Assembly: GCA_000436795.1 (NCBI GenBank)
Contig: HF993234.1
Coordinates: forward strand, 7,608 to 24,207
Direction of reading: 5' to 3'
DNA: 16,600 bases
DNA from: Bacteroides sp. CAG:1076
GTDB taxonomy: Bacteria; Bacteroidota; Bacteroidia; Bacteroidales; Bacteroidaceae
Shown here in pieces: positions 16,392 through 16,600 of the stretch. The notes below the pieces were generated by a model. That model made no database searches. It was given only the letters and a program-made list of their open reading frames with translations, and was not told where the DNA came from. Each line of letters begins with the position of its first letter. Position 1 is the stretch's first letter. Made by a program: the position numbers and the translations under genes.

Positions 16392-16426
16392 TTTGACTAT
16401 TCTTCTGACATTTATTTCTAACTTTG
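16392..16426 (+). promoter_or_regulatory. Putative promoter of pyrH
   Basis: TAACTTTG (16419-16426) matches the Bacteroidetes -7 box and lies 26 nt before the pyrH ATG. A TTTG at 16392-16395 is a possible -33 element at a rather long 23-nt spacing. This suggests that pyrH is transcribed independently of the efflux operon. Confidence 0.45.
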
Positions 16427-16452
16427 CGACTAAACATTAAAAAAATCAATTT

Positions 16453-16600
16453 ATGGCAAAGTTCAAACGTATTCTGTTAAAGCTCAGCGGCGAAAGCTTA
16501 ATGGGAGAAAAGAAATATGGTATCGACGAAAAACGTCTGGGAGAATATGCACAGCAGATTAAGGAAATCCATGATATGGGTGTACAGATCGGCATCGTTA
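16453..16600 (+). CDS. pyrH: UMP kinase (uridylate kinase), N-terminal part
   Basis: The first 49 residues of an open frame that runs off the right edge. MAKFKRILLKLSGESLMGEK carries the amino-acid-kinase nucleotide-binding motif KLSGESL (10-16). It continues with GIDEKRLGEYAQQIKEIHDMGVQIGIV, the expected bacterial PyrH start. The full enzyme (about 235 residues) phosphorylates UMP to UDP with ATP in the cytoplasm, an essential step of pyrimidine nucleotide synthesis, and is normally a hexamer regulated by UTP and GTP. It is a core gene, so the efflux locus ends beside conserved chromosome rather than within a mobile element. It follows OMF2 by 85 nt with its own promoter-like box. Confidence 0.93.
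   Translation, partial: MAKFKRILLKLSGESLMGEKKYGIDEKRLGEYAQQIKEIHDMGVQIGIV

Noticed and set aside
16365..16420. Inverted repeat TAGAAATAA / TTATTTCTA around the OMF2 stop, considered as a terminator
   Set aside because: The arms are almost entirely A/T, the loop is 38 nt, and the right arm runs into the pyrH -7 box. A stable hairpin is unlikely and chance is likely in such DNA.
16198..16449. Minus-strand frame across the end of OMF2 and the pyrH upstream region
   Set aside because: It is mostly antisense to OMF2 and crosses the pyrH promoter-like box, with no recognisable domain.
1..16600. Signs of a mobile element, prophage, CRISPR array or defence system
   Set aside because: No integrase, transposase, tRNA, phage protein, regularly spaced repeats or restriction/toxin genes are seen. 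The efflux locus sits directly next to the core gene pyrH.

Overview
The window looks like chromosomal DNA of a Bacteroidales bacterium (Bacteroides, Phocaeicola or a relative). The grounds are an AT-rich composition, starts with little Shine-Dalgarno signal, upstream boxes of the Bacteroidetes type (TAnnTTTG), lipoprotein-rich efflux systems, and protein styles typical of that order. Genus or species cannot be fixed from the sequence alone. I see no rRNA, tRNA, insertion sequence, integrase or CRISPR array.

Layout. (1) 1-682, minus: the N-terminal part of a secreted beta-propeller protein that runs off the left edge. Its start lies 65 nt inside the 3' end of an MFS exporter gene (618-1880, minus). 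(2) A LysR regulator (1993-2877, plus) diverges from the MFS gene, the usual arrangement for a regulator and its exporter. (3) 2878-2998 is a short non-coding gap between convergent genes and holds a 10-bp perfect inverted repeat. (4) 2999-8693, minus: a tripartite RND efflux operon in the order adaptor, pump, outer-membrane factor. (5) 8882-10713: two paralogous AraC-type regulators arranged tail to tail, with stop codons that overlap in a TTAA. (6) 10910-16367, plus: a second, clearly different tripartite RND operon, again adaptor, pump, outer-membrane channel. (7) 16453 to the right edge: the start of pyrH (UMP kinase), a core gene with its own promoter-like box.

The main feature is a near mirror-symmetric locus of about 13.4 kb: OMF1-RND1-MFP1 (left), AraC-1 facing AraC-2, then MFP2-RND2-OMF2 (right). 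Each AraC gene diverges from one efflux operon, and the two regulators converge on each other. Both divergent intergenic regions contain palindromes and helically phased direct repeats that are candidate operators. The simplest reading is two drug, bile-acid or metabolite exporters, each controlled by its own AraC-type sensor, with the option of cross-regulation. The two pumps are not recent duplicates. RND1 carries the canonical AcrB proton-relay residues (Asp-Asp, Lys, Arg) and works with a lipoprotein OprM/NodT-type channel. RND2 has Asp-Asn and Arg at the equivalent relay positions, and its channel has an ordinary signal peptide rather than a lipobox. The individual families are well known. 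What merits checking is the paired regulatory architecture and the divergent relay of RND2. All substrates are unknown.
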